A stretch of DNA of 64,000 bases from Campylobacterales bacterium. GTDB taxonomy: Bacteria; Campylobacterota; Campylobacteria; Campylobacterales; Nitratiruptoraceae. The DNA lies in assembly GCA_027082175.1 (NCBI GenBank), contig JALWIX010000024.1, positions 1 through 64,000 on the forward strand. The letters run 5' to 3'. The notes below the pieces were generated by a model. The model saw only the letters and a program-made list of their open reading frames with translations. It was not told the origin of the DNA and ran no database searches. Position 1 is the first letter of the stretch. The number at the start of each line of letters is the position of its first letter. Below are positions 1 to 8,818 of the stretch, piece by piece. Both the position numbers and the translations under genes were made by a program.

Positions 1-462
1 TTTTTTACCATTTATGAAACTTCGCACGGTTTAAGTTATCAAACAGTTAGTTATCTTTGGACTTTTGGAGTCCTTTGCGAAATATTTATGCTCTATTTTC
101 AAACGCCGCTTATGAGAAAAAACCTTCTTTCTCTCATCAAAATCTCAATATTTAGCGCAGTGGTAAGATGGTTTTTACTCTTTTTATATCCGGACTCAAT
201 ATTTGTCGCCTACTTTACGCAATCTTTGCACGCCTTTAGTTTTGCTTTGTACTATTCCGCGGTTATCGCTTACCTATTTCAAATATATGAAAATAAAAAG
301 CTAGCTCAACAATTTTTTGGCGGAATATCTTTCGGTTTAGGAGGATTTATAGGAAGTATCTTAGCCGGAATTTTTTACGGAAAGTATATCTTCTTATACG
401 CTTCGCTAATCGCACTGCTCAGTCTTCTTATCATATTAAAGACAAAAAATAATAATGTATAA
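1..462 (+). CDS. MFS-type transporter, C-terminal part (5' truncated by window edge)
   Basis: Open frame from base 1 (FFTIYETSHGLSYQTVSYLWTFGVLCEIFMLYF...) continuous with the 88..462 ORF; polytopic membrane pattern similar to HcaT/MFS_1-like permeases. Confidence 0.7.
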   Translation, partial: FFTIYETSHGLSYQTVSYLWTFGVLCEIFMLYFQTPLMRKNLLSLIKISIFSAVVRWFLLFLYPDSIFVAYFTQSLHAFSFALYYSAVIAYLFQIYENKKLAQQFFGGISFGLGGFIGSILAGIFYGKYIFLYASLIALLSLLIILKTKNNNV

Positions 463-517
463 AAAATTCTTATAATCTAAATTTTAGTTTGTTTAAAGAT
501 TAATCATACGACAAGAT

Positions 518-540
518 AATTGTATATTTTTTATACAATT
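518..540. repeat. Perfect inverted repeat AATTGTATA-N5-TATACAATT (terminator of upstream gene or operator)
   Basis: Read directly: 9-bp arms, 5-nt T loop. Confidence 0.6.
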
Positions 541-575
541 TATTATCTATTTAGTAAAAAATTCTTTGGATATTT

Positions 576-589
576 TTGATTCTTATCAA
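576..589 (+). promoter_or_regulatory. FNR/DNR (Crp-Fnr family) binding site TTGAT-TCTT-ATCAA
   Basis: Exact TTGATN4ATCAA palindrome; TATAAT at 611-616 places it near -41.5 of the heme-copper oxidoreductase operon. Confidence 0.75.
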
Positions 590-610
590 ATTTTTTATTT
601 TTTTATCTAT

Positions 611-616
611 TATAAT
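611..616 (+). promoter_or_regulatory. -10 element TATAAT
   Basis: Exact consensus, correctly spaced from the FNR-type box for class II activation. Confidence 0.6.
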
Positions 617-650
617 TATTTCGATATTTTAAGCTAAGAAAGGAGATATT

Positions 651-1229
651 ATGGCAGATTCAGTTGCTGTCTTAGATACCTTAAAGTTGGTTTATACCAT
701 CTACGCACTAATAGCCATCTCGCTTATAGGATGGTTTGCGATTCGCATAACACAAAATGGACAAAGTAAAGCTCCAAAACCGCCTATTTTTTATACATAT
801 ATAGGTATTTTGGTAGTTATAGGCACAGGTTTACACTTTCTAACGTATCACACCGTTCCTTGGGTTCCTATAGACTTAAATAGAGCCAATCTAAAGGCGC
901 ATAAAGTTTACAATATAACCTACAAAGATCACAAAATCATTTTGGAAGAGAAACCTATGATCGTAGAATGCGGTAAAAAAGTGATCTTTGAAGCGGTTAG
1001 CGAAGATTTGACTTACGGATTTGGGATATTTAGACAAAATCACTCTATGGTTGCCCAGATGCAAGTAGTTCCCGGAAGTAGAAACGACCTTATGTGGGAG
1101 TTTCATAAAAACGGCACTTACTATATTAGATCAACAGAATACTCCGGTCCCAAAGGAGCTCAGATGATTGTCCAAGACGCTATCAAAGTTATCGGTTGTT
1201 CACAAAATGATCCGTATGCGATGAAATAA
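651..1229 (+). CDS. Heme-copper oxidoreductase subunit II-like protein lacking CuA ligands
   Basis: N-terminal TM segments plus cupredoxin-like domain (NHSMVAQMQVVPGSRNDLMWEFHKNGTYYIRSTEYSGPKGAQM); the CxExCGxxHxxM region reads STEYSGPKGAQM; RBS aaggaga. Confidence 0.8.
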   Translation: MADSVAVLDTLKLVYTIYALIAISLIGWFAIRITQNGQSKAPKPPIFYTYIGILVVIGTGLHFLTYHTVPWVPIDLNRANLKAHKVYNITYKDHKIILEEKPMIVECGKKVIFEAVSEDLTYGFGIFRQNHSMVAQMQVVPGSRNDLMWEFHKNGTYYIRSTEYSGPKGAQMIVQDAIKVIGCSQNDPYAMK

Positions 1230-1240
1230 GGAGGAGATAT

Positions 1241-2869
1241 ATGAGTTTAATGCAGACGCTTATTAACGGTTACGAAGGCGGGTTAAAACATGAAAATATG
1301 ACCCCTATGCAAAAAATGGCTCTTAGATTTGTTGTTATTGGACTTCTATATTACGGACTTGCTTCATTAGAAGGTATGATAATGAGGCTTTATGAGATAA
1401 AACCTATTCCTCTTATAGATGAAAAACACTTTTTCTCTATTATGACCGTACATCCAATGGTAGGAATATTCGGTTCTTCATATATGATAGTTTTTGGCGC
1501 ATTTTTATTTTTAGTTCCCTATCTTATGAAAAAGCCTATATATAGTCTCAAACTTGCCAATCTATCGTGGCAAACGATCGCGGGCGGAACTTTTATAATG
1601 TGGCTTGCCGGATTTTTGTTTAGCTACGCTCCATTGTACACTTTATATTGGCCTTTACCCGTAGATTTCGAGCAGTTTTCGACTATCGGAGGAATAGTCT
1701 ATATTGTGGGTGTAGTCTTTATAATGATAGGAACATTTCTTTATACGTACAACGTTTTTAAAACGATTCTTTATACTCCTGAAGGTTGGGAAAAACAGCC
1801 ATCGATGGAGCTTTTAAAGTCGGCTCTAGGTATCGAAGGGCTTTTAAACTTTTTTAGAAGAAGGAAAAAAGAGCATCTTGTGCCTCTACCGATCGCCGCT
1901 ATCTCAAGGGGTACAATCGATATGGGATTGAACGCTATAGTAATATCTTCAGCGGGAGTTTTGATTTTAATCTATCTTTTAGGCTCGGTTTTCGGAGTCG
2001 ATTTAAAAGATACTTGGGTTGACGCGCTTTTATATAAAAATATCTTCTGGTGGGGGCTTGATCTAATAGCAGACGGTCTTGTTTTAATCTTTGTAGCGGG
2101 AACATGGTATCTTTTAGCTATGCTTATAACAGGAAAAGACCTCTTTATGCAAAATATTGCAAGAGCGGCTCTATTTGTAGAGATGGTCGTCTCTTGGACG
2201 GTTTGGTCGCATCACCTTATGTCAGACCAGGGACAGTCTAACACTTTAAAAGTTCTCTCTGGAGAGGTAGTTACCGCTTTTGAGTTGGTAACTCAAGGTA
2301 TCGCAGTTTTTATTACGCTAGTAACGCTCTATAGAGCTAGACCGTTAAAAATGAGTAACGAACTAAAATTTTTGCTCGGAGGCATATTAGGATTTATGCT
2401 AGCGGTTCCAGCCGGTATTATTCAAGCGGATTTGGGTATGAACAGAATTCTTCACAATACTCAATGGGTTATAGGAACGCATGTTCACGTGGCTATATTG
2501 GTTGGTCTTACTATGACACTTTACAGCGCCATTTATGTTTTATTTCCTATTTTAACAAACGGAACTAAACTTTACAGCCAAAAATTGGCAAACTGGCACT
2601 TTTGGCTACATCTAATAGGCGGTATCGGAATGGGCGCTTTCATGGGTATGGCAGGTATTGATGGTATGTTAAGGCGCGCAATCTATACTAACGGTGAGTA
2701 TAACACATATATGATATTGGCCGGGATTTTTGGATTAATGATTTTTGTAGCTTTCTTGATATTTTTATATAACATTGTTATGAGCATAGGGGTAAAAGGA
2801 TTAGTTGGAATATACCAGCCAGCTACTACAAACACTAAAGATTGCGTTCCAACGCAAAAGGAGTCATAA
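1241..2869 (+). CDS. Heme-copper oxidoreductase subunit I, non-canonical active site (gNOR-like putative NO reductase)
   Basis: 542 aa, polytopic; heme/Cu ligand motifs FFSIMTVHPMVG, TVWSHHLMSDQ, THVHVAILVG; TM6 motif FWWGLDLIADG instead of FWFFGHPEVY. Confidence 0.8.
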   Translation: MSLMQTLINGYEGGLKHENMTPMQKMALRFVVIGLLYYGLASLEGMIMRLYEIKPIPLIDEKHFFSIMTVHPMVGIFGSSYMIVFGAFLFLVPYLMKKPIYSLKLANLSWQTIAGGTFIMWLAGFLFSYAPLYTLYWPLPVDFEQFSTIGGIVYIVGVVFIMIGTFLYTYNVFKTILYTPEGWEKQPSMELLKSALGIEGLLNFFRRRKKEHLVPLPIAAISRGTIDMGLNAIVISSAGVLILIYLLGSVFGVDLKDTWVDALLYKNIFWWGLDLIADGLVLIFVAGTWYLLAMLITGKDLFMQNIARAALFVEMVVSWTVWSHHLMSDQGQSNTLKVLSGEVVTAFELVTQGIAVFITLVTLYRARPLKMSNELKFLLGGILGFMLAVPAGIIQADLGMNRILHNTQWVIGTHVHVAILVGLTMTLYSAIYVLFPILTNGTKLYSQKLANWHFWLHLIGGIGMGAFMGMAGIDGMLRRAIYTNGEYNTYMILAGIFGLMIFVAFLIFLYNIVMSIGVKGLVGIYQPATTNTKDCVPTQKES

Positions 2870-3021
2870 TGAAATATATGATAGTCGTTTTAGCTCTAAT
2901 TGCTATCGGAGTTATAGCCTTGTTTGTCATCAAAAAAAGTATTGCCCTACTTCTCGCCGCTATTGTAGCGATAATAGCGGGCTACTTCTTCGCAGTATCT
3001 ACTATCGCTAAAGAGGAGTAG
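2869..3021 (+). CDS. 50-aa single/double-TM small protein, likely accessory subunit of the oxidoreductase
   Basis: Start overlaps upstream stop (TAATG); MKYMIVVLALIAIGVIALFVIKKSIALLLAAIVAIIAGYFFAVSTIAKEE*; followed by a hairpin. Not in the supplied ORF track. Confidence 0.7.
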   Translation: MKYMIVVLALIAIGVIALFVIKKSIALLLAAIVAIIAGYFFAVSTIAKEE

Positions 3022-3022
3022 A

Positions 3023-3050
3023 GATTCAGGCCTTTGCCTGAATCCTATTT
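3023..3050 (+). terminator. Hairpin GATTCAGGC-CTTT-GCCTGAATC
   Basis: Perfect 9-bp stem immediately after the stop of the 50-aa ORF. Confidence 0.7.
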
Positions 3051-3221
3051 TGGTTGATAATAACACCTTTTTGGCGACTCTATTTTACCTTCCTCTTTTA
3101 GTTTTTTTATAGCTTTGCTAACCTCTTTGGAGTCAACACCTAACTCTTTTGCTATATCCCCGGACTTAACGGGTTTATTCAACTCTCTCATCTTTTCCAA
3201 AACTTTCTCTTCTAAACTCAT
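3045..3221 (-). CDS. Small winged-helix/HTH DNA-binding protein (58 aa)
   Basis: MSLEEKVLEKMRELNKPVKSGDIAKELGVDSKEVSKAIKKLKEEGKIESPKRCYYQPK; GGAGG RBS upstream. Below the ORF-track cutoff. Confidence 0.7.
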   Translation of the reverse strand: MSLEEKVLEKMRELNKPVKSGDIAKELGVDSKEVSKAIKKLKEEGKIESPKRCYYQPK

Positions 3222-3253
3222 ATTAACCTCCTACTATTTTAGTTAATTGCCAA

Positions 3254-3985
3254 TTAAAACTCATAACTTATGCCCATCTTTTGAGTAAAATCGTACTCTT
3301 TTATATTTTTAGGCGGTTTAGAATCGTAACTATATTTACTAAGTATCAATAAACTTAGCTTATCTGTCAATTTTACGCTAAACTCTAAAGAGCTAATACT
3401 TTCATAATCGCTAAATTTATCAACTCTCGGTTGATAATATGATATAAAAGCCATTTTTACATTTTCATTAAATCTTTTTTTAAAACTGATATAGATATTT
3501 CCTCTAAAATAGTTATCGCTACCTTCATCTCTTATCTCTTCTTTTTCATAAAAAGCGCCTATTCCTATATAAGCTTTACCGTTATCGTTATAAAACCTAT
3601 ATCTTTCTCCGCCTCCTAAAAGAGCTCTAAATTTTTGATCTTTAAAATCGTCTCTTTGAATCTGTCCAAAAATTTCCCATACATTATCATTATCAATCTC
3701 AATCAATTTTCGAATATGTAAAAACGCTCTATCTTTGTTTTTTTCCCCTTTACTCTCTCCATACTCATAATTGACAATAGCATAGATTAGTGAATCTATC
3801 TTGTCTTTTTGGACTCTTGCCGATATACTGGCAGAAGTAGTATCTGTATTGCCCCTATTTATCTCCAAAGAGATACCGCCTTCCGCGCTTACACCGGGCT
3901 CGTTTTCTCCTATATCTTTTGGCTCTATAGAGACAATCGCATAAGAGTAGGTAAAAACAATCAAAAAGAGTAAAATTCTTCTCAT
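3254..3985 (-). CDS. DUF481-type outer membrane protein (YdiY-like)
   Basis: Signal peptide, beta-strand repeats, GNTDTTSASISARV motif typical of the DUF481 family. Confidence 0.7.
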   Translation of the reverse strand: MRRILLFLIVFTYSYAIVSIEPKDIGENEPGVSAEGGISLEINRGNTDTTSASISARVQKDKIDSLIYAIVNYEYGESKGEKNKDRAFLHIRKLIEIDNDNVWEIFGQIQRDDFKDQKFRALLGGGERYRFYNDNGKAYIGIGAFYEKEEIRDEGSDNYFRGNIYISFKKRFNENVKMAFISYYQPRVDKFSDYESISSLEFSVKLTDKLSLLILSKYSYDSKPPKNIKEYDFTQKMGISYEF

Positions 3986-4609
3986 CTATTCTCCTTTTAA
4001 GAACGTTACGAACTCATTTTTTGAAAGTCTTTGTTTTTTTGGAGCTGCTTTTAATCTATATCCAAAAGTTAAAATCAGCGCAATCTCTTCTTTTTTAGTG
4101 TCTAGTTCAAAATATCTTTCCACCTCTTCTTTATCGAATCCTTCAATAGGACAACTATCGATCCCGATAAAAGCAGCGGCACTCATCATATTTGCGGCCG
4201 CTATATAACACTGCTTTTTACACCAACAAGAGATATCTTGGTTTTTTAAAAACTCTTTGTATCTTTTTATATAAGCTTTCGTAGCATCTTCGCTCAATCC
4301 TCTTCTAGCAAACATCTTTTTTATATACTCATCATCTAAAACGCTCTTTTTATCTATCTTTATAACGATCAAATGGCTGCAGGTAGTTATCTGATTTTGA
4401 TTCCAACATAGAGGTTTTAAATCTTTTTTTATCTTTTTGTCAGCAATAACCAAAAGTCGCCATGGTTCCATTCCAAATGAGCTTGGACTCAATCTAAAAG
4501 CTTCAAGGAGATAATCCAAATCTTCATCGTTTATAACTTTTGTTTCGTCAAATATTTTACAAGCGTGCCTAAAATGCATCATATTTAAAAAAAGCTCTTT
4601 TTTATTCAT
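3986..4609 (-). CDS. Nitroreductase family / NAD(P)H-dependent oxidoreductase
   Basis: RHACKIFDETKVI...FRLSPSSFGMEPWRLLVI...AANMMSAAAFIGIDSCPIEGF. Confidence 0.85.
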   Translation of the reverse strand: MNKKELFLNMMHFRHACKIFDETKVINDEDLDYLLEAFRLSPSSFGMEPWRLLVIADKKIKKDLKPLCWNQNQITTCSHLIVIKIDKKSVLDDEYIKKMFARRGLSEDATKAYIKRYKEFLKNQDISCWCKKQCYIAAANMMSAAAFIGIDSCPIEGFDKEEVERYFELDTKKEEIALILTFGYRLKAAPKKQRLSKNEFVTFLKGE

Positions 4610-5565
4610 AATCTACTCCATAATTTTTTATTTAGATTAAACTCTTCTACCAATCCTACGGTAAATCTCAAAACTTTTATATAATCTTTGATAATAGTTA
4701 TATCATAAAGTGATCGAAATATGGAAGGCTCAAAACTATCTATCGCCTCGATTGCAATAAAAATATAGTTGTTTACAAACGAGATATATATACTCTTATC
4801 CAACGTTCTTTTCATTTTAACAATTTTTTCCATAAGACTTGGTGTAAGTATATATCTTGCTTCTATCTGATCACTGCTATAAACCACAAACTCCTTTTCA
4901 AATGCGGGGTTGTCCATTTTTACAAGCTTAAGTTCTCCTTTTTTTAAAATCTCTTGGAAAAACTGCCCCACAAAACCCATATATTTTTGCGCAATATCTG
5001 GATAAATCAAAGTTTTCCCATAAAATTTTTTATTGAAATCGGCCATAAAAAAGAGCCCTTCAAAAATTGTGTGCCAATGAATTTTTCCTTTTGAATCTTT
5101 TGTTTTATACTCCGTATGAATATCCGAAAATATTACAGAAACTCCCTCAATTTTTCCAACAACTAGATCATTGCCTCTATATCTATCAAATCTTTTTGGA
5201 AAAAGAGAAGAGAGGATATAGAGACTTTGAGGAAAAACTCCATCTGGAGTATATTTTAGTTCTTTATCTACATGTGAGATAAATTTCTTGATAATCTTCT
5301 CTTTAAACTCTTTTTTATAACTTTTAGTCATTAATCGCAGCGTAAAAAAATATATACTCAAAGCTATAATAGCCACTGCAACAATAGAGTCGATAGAACT
5401 ATTACTCTTTATAAGATATAAGATAAAAATTAAGGAGACCAAAAAGATAGATAACGCAAAAAGTTTTAATCTAAATGCAATTTTTTTTCTTCTTTCTTCA
5501 AAAACTTCTAGATATTTATCTAAATCGTTATAGTAGATATCTAAAAGAGATGAAAATGAGTTCAT
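4606..5565 (-). CDS. DUF3137 family membrane protein
   Basis: Two TM N-terminus and GxxVVGKIEGVSVIFSDIHTEY...; located next to lemA. Confidence 0.75.
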   Translation of the reverse strand: MNSFSSLLDIYYNDLDKYLEVFEERRKKIAFRLKLFALSIFLVSLIFILYLIKSNSSIDSIVAVAIIALSIYFFTLRLMTKSYKKEFKEKIIKKFISHVDKELKYTPDGVFPQSLYILSSLFPKRFDRYRGNDLVVGKIEGVSVIFSDIHTEYKTKDSKGKIHWHTIFEGLFFMADFNKKFYGKTLIYPDIAQKYMGFVGQFFQEILKKGELKLVKMDNPAFEKEFVVYSSDQIEARYILTPSLMEKIVKMKRTLDKSIYISFVNNYIFIAIEAIDSFEPSIFRSLYDITIIKDYIKVLRFTVGLVEEFNLNKKLWSRL

Positions 5566-6116
5566 GATTTAAATAGATTTTTTACGTCAACACTTTTTCT
5601 TTGATTCTTATCTATTTGAAACAGAGCTTTTCTTTTATATCCCATATATTTAGCCAAAATATTGGTAGGAAACATCTCTATGGCATTGTTATAATCTGTT
5701 ACCGCCTGATTGTACGCTCTTCTTGCCGCACTTATTTGTTCTTCAATCTCATTAAGGGTATGTTGAAGATGTAAAATATTTTTGTCCGCTTTCAATTCGG
5801 GATAGTTCTCTACCGCTACGAATATATCTCCAAGAAGTTTACTGATCTCTTGATCAGTCTCTATCTTTTGAATCTCATCCAAATTCCTATCAAGCGCTTT
5901 TGACCTTAGTTTTGTCACCTTTTCAAGCAAATCTTTTTCATACTCCATATACTCTTTTACGGAGGCTACAAGATTTGGTATCAGATCGTATCTTTTTTTT
6001 AGCAGAGCATCTACTGATGCGGATATATTATCTACTTGATTTTTTCTACTAACTAAAAAGTTATACAACAAAACGGCAAACAAAATAGCAACGGCTAATC
6101 CTATCAATATTTCCAT
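5562..6116 (-). CDS. LemA family protein
   Basis: NQVDNISASVDALLKKRYDLIPNLVASVKEYMEYEKDLLEKVTKLRSKA...; classic LemA. Confidence 0.9.
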   Translation of the reverse strand: MEILIGLAVAILFAVLLYNFLVSRKNQVDNISASVDALLKKRYDLIPNLVASVKEYMEYEKDLLEKVTKLRSKALDRNLDEIQKIETDQEISKLLGDIFVAVENYPELKADKNILHLQHTLNEIEEQISAARRAYNQAVTDYNNAIEMFPTNILAKYMGYKRKALFQIDKNQRKSVDVKNLFKS

Positions 6117-6207
6117 CTTATACCCTTTTTGAGATATAAGAGCATAATACCAAAAGTTTTTTGAAATCTATTTTGAAAAAGCGGAAAAAAACCGCTTTAA
6201 AAAAAAG

Positions 6208-8028
6208 CTATTTTTTCTGCTTAGCCATCCTTTTTCTAACATGAGGATCAAGATATCTTTTTCTAAGTCTTATAGATTTTGGAGTAACTTCAACTAGCTC
6301 ATCCTCCTCAATCCACTCTAAAGCACGCTCTAGATTCATCTTTCTTGGAGGAGTTAGTTTTATAGCTTCATCGCTTCCGCTGGCTCTAACATTTGTTAGA
6401 TTCTTACCTTTTATGGGATTAACCTCTAAATCATTTGGACGTGAATGCTCCCCTATAATCATCCCCACGTAAACTTCAGTTCCAGGCTCTATAAACAAAA
6501 CGCCTCTTTCTTGAAGGTTAAAAAGCGAGTAGGCCAGAGCCTTACCTTTTTCCATAGATATCAACGCTCCGTTTTTTCTATGTTCAACCTCCCCGACAAA
6601 AGGTCTAAAATCTAAAAAAGAGTGATTCATAACACCTTCGCCCTTCGTATCCGTTAAAAATTCACTTCTAAAACCTATAAGTCCACGTGCAGGTATCTCA
6701 AACTCCACTCTCGTATAACCGTCTCCTATGGGAGTCATAGAACTCATAACCGCTTTTCTTCGTCCAAGCTTTTCTATAACGGCTCCGCTATAATCATCTG
6801 GCACGTCTATAACTAAAAGTTCAAAAGGCTCTAATCTTATTCCATTCTCCTCTCTTATAATAACCTCAGGACGAGAAAGACTAAATTCGTACCCTTCCCT
6901 TCTCATATTTTCGGCTAAAATTGTTATCTGAAGTTCGCCGCGTCCCGATACTTTAAACTTACCTTCGCCGACCTCTTCAAGACGCATAGCAATATTTGTT
7001 TCCATCTCTTTTTCAAGTCTCTCTTTTAGTTTGTTACCGGTTACAAATTTTCCTTCAAGTCCTGCCAAAGGAGAGTCGTTTACGCTAAAAAAAACGCTTA
7101 AAGTAGGCTCTTCTATATGTAAAGGATCAAGAGGCAAAGGATTGGCGGGATCAACTAAACTATCTCCAACGTCAATTGCTTCAAATCCGGCAATAGCTAC
7201 GATGTCTCCTGCCTCTGCCTCCTCTATCTCCATTCTATTTAGTCCCAAAAACCCTATAAGTTTTGTTATACGCCCTTTTGTCTCCTCGCCATCGGCTTTA
7301 ACAAGCAGTAGATTATCTCCTCTTTTTATTCGACCATTAAAGATTCTAGCAATACCTATCCTTCCTACATAGTTGTCATAATCTAGTGTAAAAACCTGAA
7401 CTTGAGCCGGATTGTCCGGACTTCCATCTGGCTTAGGAACATATTTTATAATAGCTTCAAAAAGGGGAGTTAAATCTACATTTTCATCTTCTAAATCCCA
7501 TTTTGCGTAACCTTCTCGTGCAGCGGCATAAAGAATAGGAAAATCAAGTTGATCTTCGTTTGCATCCATGTTTACGAAAAGATCAAAAACCTCATCAACC
7601 ACCCTTTCTGGATCGGCTGCCGGCTTATCTATCTTATTGATAACCAAAATAGGTTTTAATCCCAAAGAGATAGCTTTTTTTACAACAAATTTTGTCTGAG
7701 GCATTACCCCTTCTGCGGCATCAACTAAAAGCAAAACCCCGTCAACCATCTTTAAAACGCGTTCAACCTCTCCACCAAAATCTGCGTGTCCTGGGGTGTC
7801 TATGATATTTATTTTTACGTCTTTATACCTAATAGCCGTATTTTTTGAAAGGATCGTAATACCTCTCTCTTTTTCCAATTCGTTGCTATCCAAAGCTCGC
7901 TCTGCCAACTCTTTGTGAGCCTCTATAGTTCCCGATTGTTTTAAAAGCTCGTCAACTAGTGTGGTTTTTCCGTGATCAACGTGTGCAATTACCGCAATAT
8001 TTCTAATATTTTGCATCTTTTTCCTCAA
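6208..8028 (-). CDS. typA: Translational GTPase TypA/BipA
   Basis: [53 protein letters not shown]; 606 aa. Confidence 0.97.
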   Translation of the reverse strand: MRKKMQNIRNIAVIAHVDHGKTTLVDELLKQSGTIEAHKELAERALDSNELEKERGITILSKNTAIRYKDVKINIIDTPGHADFGGEVERVLKMVDGVLLLVDAAEGVMPQTKFVVKKAISLGLKPILVINKIDKPAADPERVVDEVFDLFVNMDANEDQLDFPILYAAAREGYAKWDLEDENVDLTPLFEAIIKYVPKPDGSPDNPAQVQVFTLDYDNYVGRIGIARIFNGRIKRGDNLLLVKADGEETKGRITKLIGFLGLNRMEIEEAEAGDIVAIAGFEAIDVGDSLVDPANPLPLDPLHIEEPTLSVFFSVNDSPLAGLEGKFVTGNKLKERLEKEMETNIAMRLEEVGEGKFKVSGRGELQITILAENMRREGYEFSLSRPEVIIREENGIRLEPFELLVIDVPDDYSGAVIEKLGRRKAVMSSMTPIGDGYTRVEFEIPARGLIGFRSEFLTDTKGEGVMNHSFLDFRPFVGEVEHRKNGALISMEKGKALAYSLFNLQERGVLFIEPGTEVYVGMIIGEHSRPNDLEVNPIKGKNLTNVRASGSDEAIKLTPPRKMNLERALEWIEEDELVEVTPKSIRLRKRYLDPHVRKRMAKQKK

Positions 8029-8188
8029 ATTTTTTTTGAAATAATACTATCTTTTGATATATTATCCAAATTGATAGAATAGTCATTAGTATATTAGTTA
8101 TTAGTTATTGGGAAGAAAAAATAGATTAAATTTTTAAAATATACCAATATATTAAGTATACCAAATACGCCAAAATTAAGGGTTTTAA

Positions 8189-8818
8189 ATGATAAAATAT
8201 CTAATCTTTGATATGGATGGAACTTTGATAGATAGCTCTTTAATTATTTCAAACTCTATAAATTACGTAAGAAAAAAGATAGGGTTAAACCCTCTTCCAA
8301 AAAAAGTGATCATTGAAGCGGTAAACGACCCATATCTAGATAAACCGAAATTTTTTTATAATTCAAACGAATATAATAAAGAACAGATCGAGTGGTTTAG
8401 AGAGTATTACACAAAAAACCACCAAAATGAAGTTATGCTTTTTACAGGTATAAAAGAACTTTTGGATGAGATTAAAGACTATTTTAGACTCTCTCTCGCT
8501 ACAAATGCATATAGAGCTTCTGCATTTGAGATACTGAAACATTTAAAAATTGATGGATATTTCGAGATAATCGTCTGCGCCGACGAAGTGGCTCATCCAA
8601 AACCGGCTCCAGATATGATTTTAAAAATCATCAACTATTTTAACTGTAAAAAACAAGAAATTATCTTAATAGGAGATGGAAGGACAGATGAAGAAGCCGC
8701 AAACGCCGCTGGGATAGGATTTATAAAAGTTAATTGGGGATTTAGCGACTACAAAGAGGCAATCAAAAGCGTAGATGAGCTAAAAAAGACTCTTTTAAAA
8801 TTGAGATTTACAAAGTGA
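8189..8818 (+). CDS. HAD family hydrolase (phosphoglycolate phosphatase-like)
   Basis: YLIFDMDGTLIDSS..., HPKPAPDMILK, LIGDGRTDEEAANAAG. Confidence 0.85.
   Translation: MIKYLIFDMDGTLIDSSLIISNSINYVRKKIGLNPLPKKVIIEAVNDPYLDKPKFFYNSNEYNKEQIEWFREYYTKNHQNEVMLFTGIKELLDEIKDYFRLSLATNAYRASAFEILKHLKIDGYFEIIVCADEVAHPKPAPDMILKIINYFNCKKQEIILIGDGRTDEEAANAAGIGFIKVNWGFSDYKEAIKSVDELKKTLLKLRFTK

Noticed and set aside
2805-3011. ORF 2805..3011 (+, 68 aa)
   Set aside because: Out of frame with and overlapping the end of subunit I and the better supported 50-aa ORF at 2869..3021
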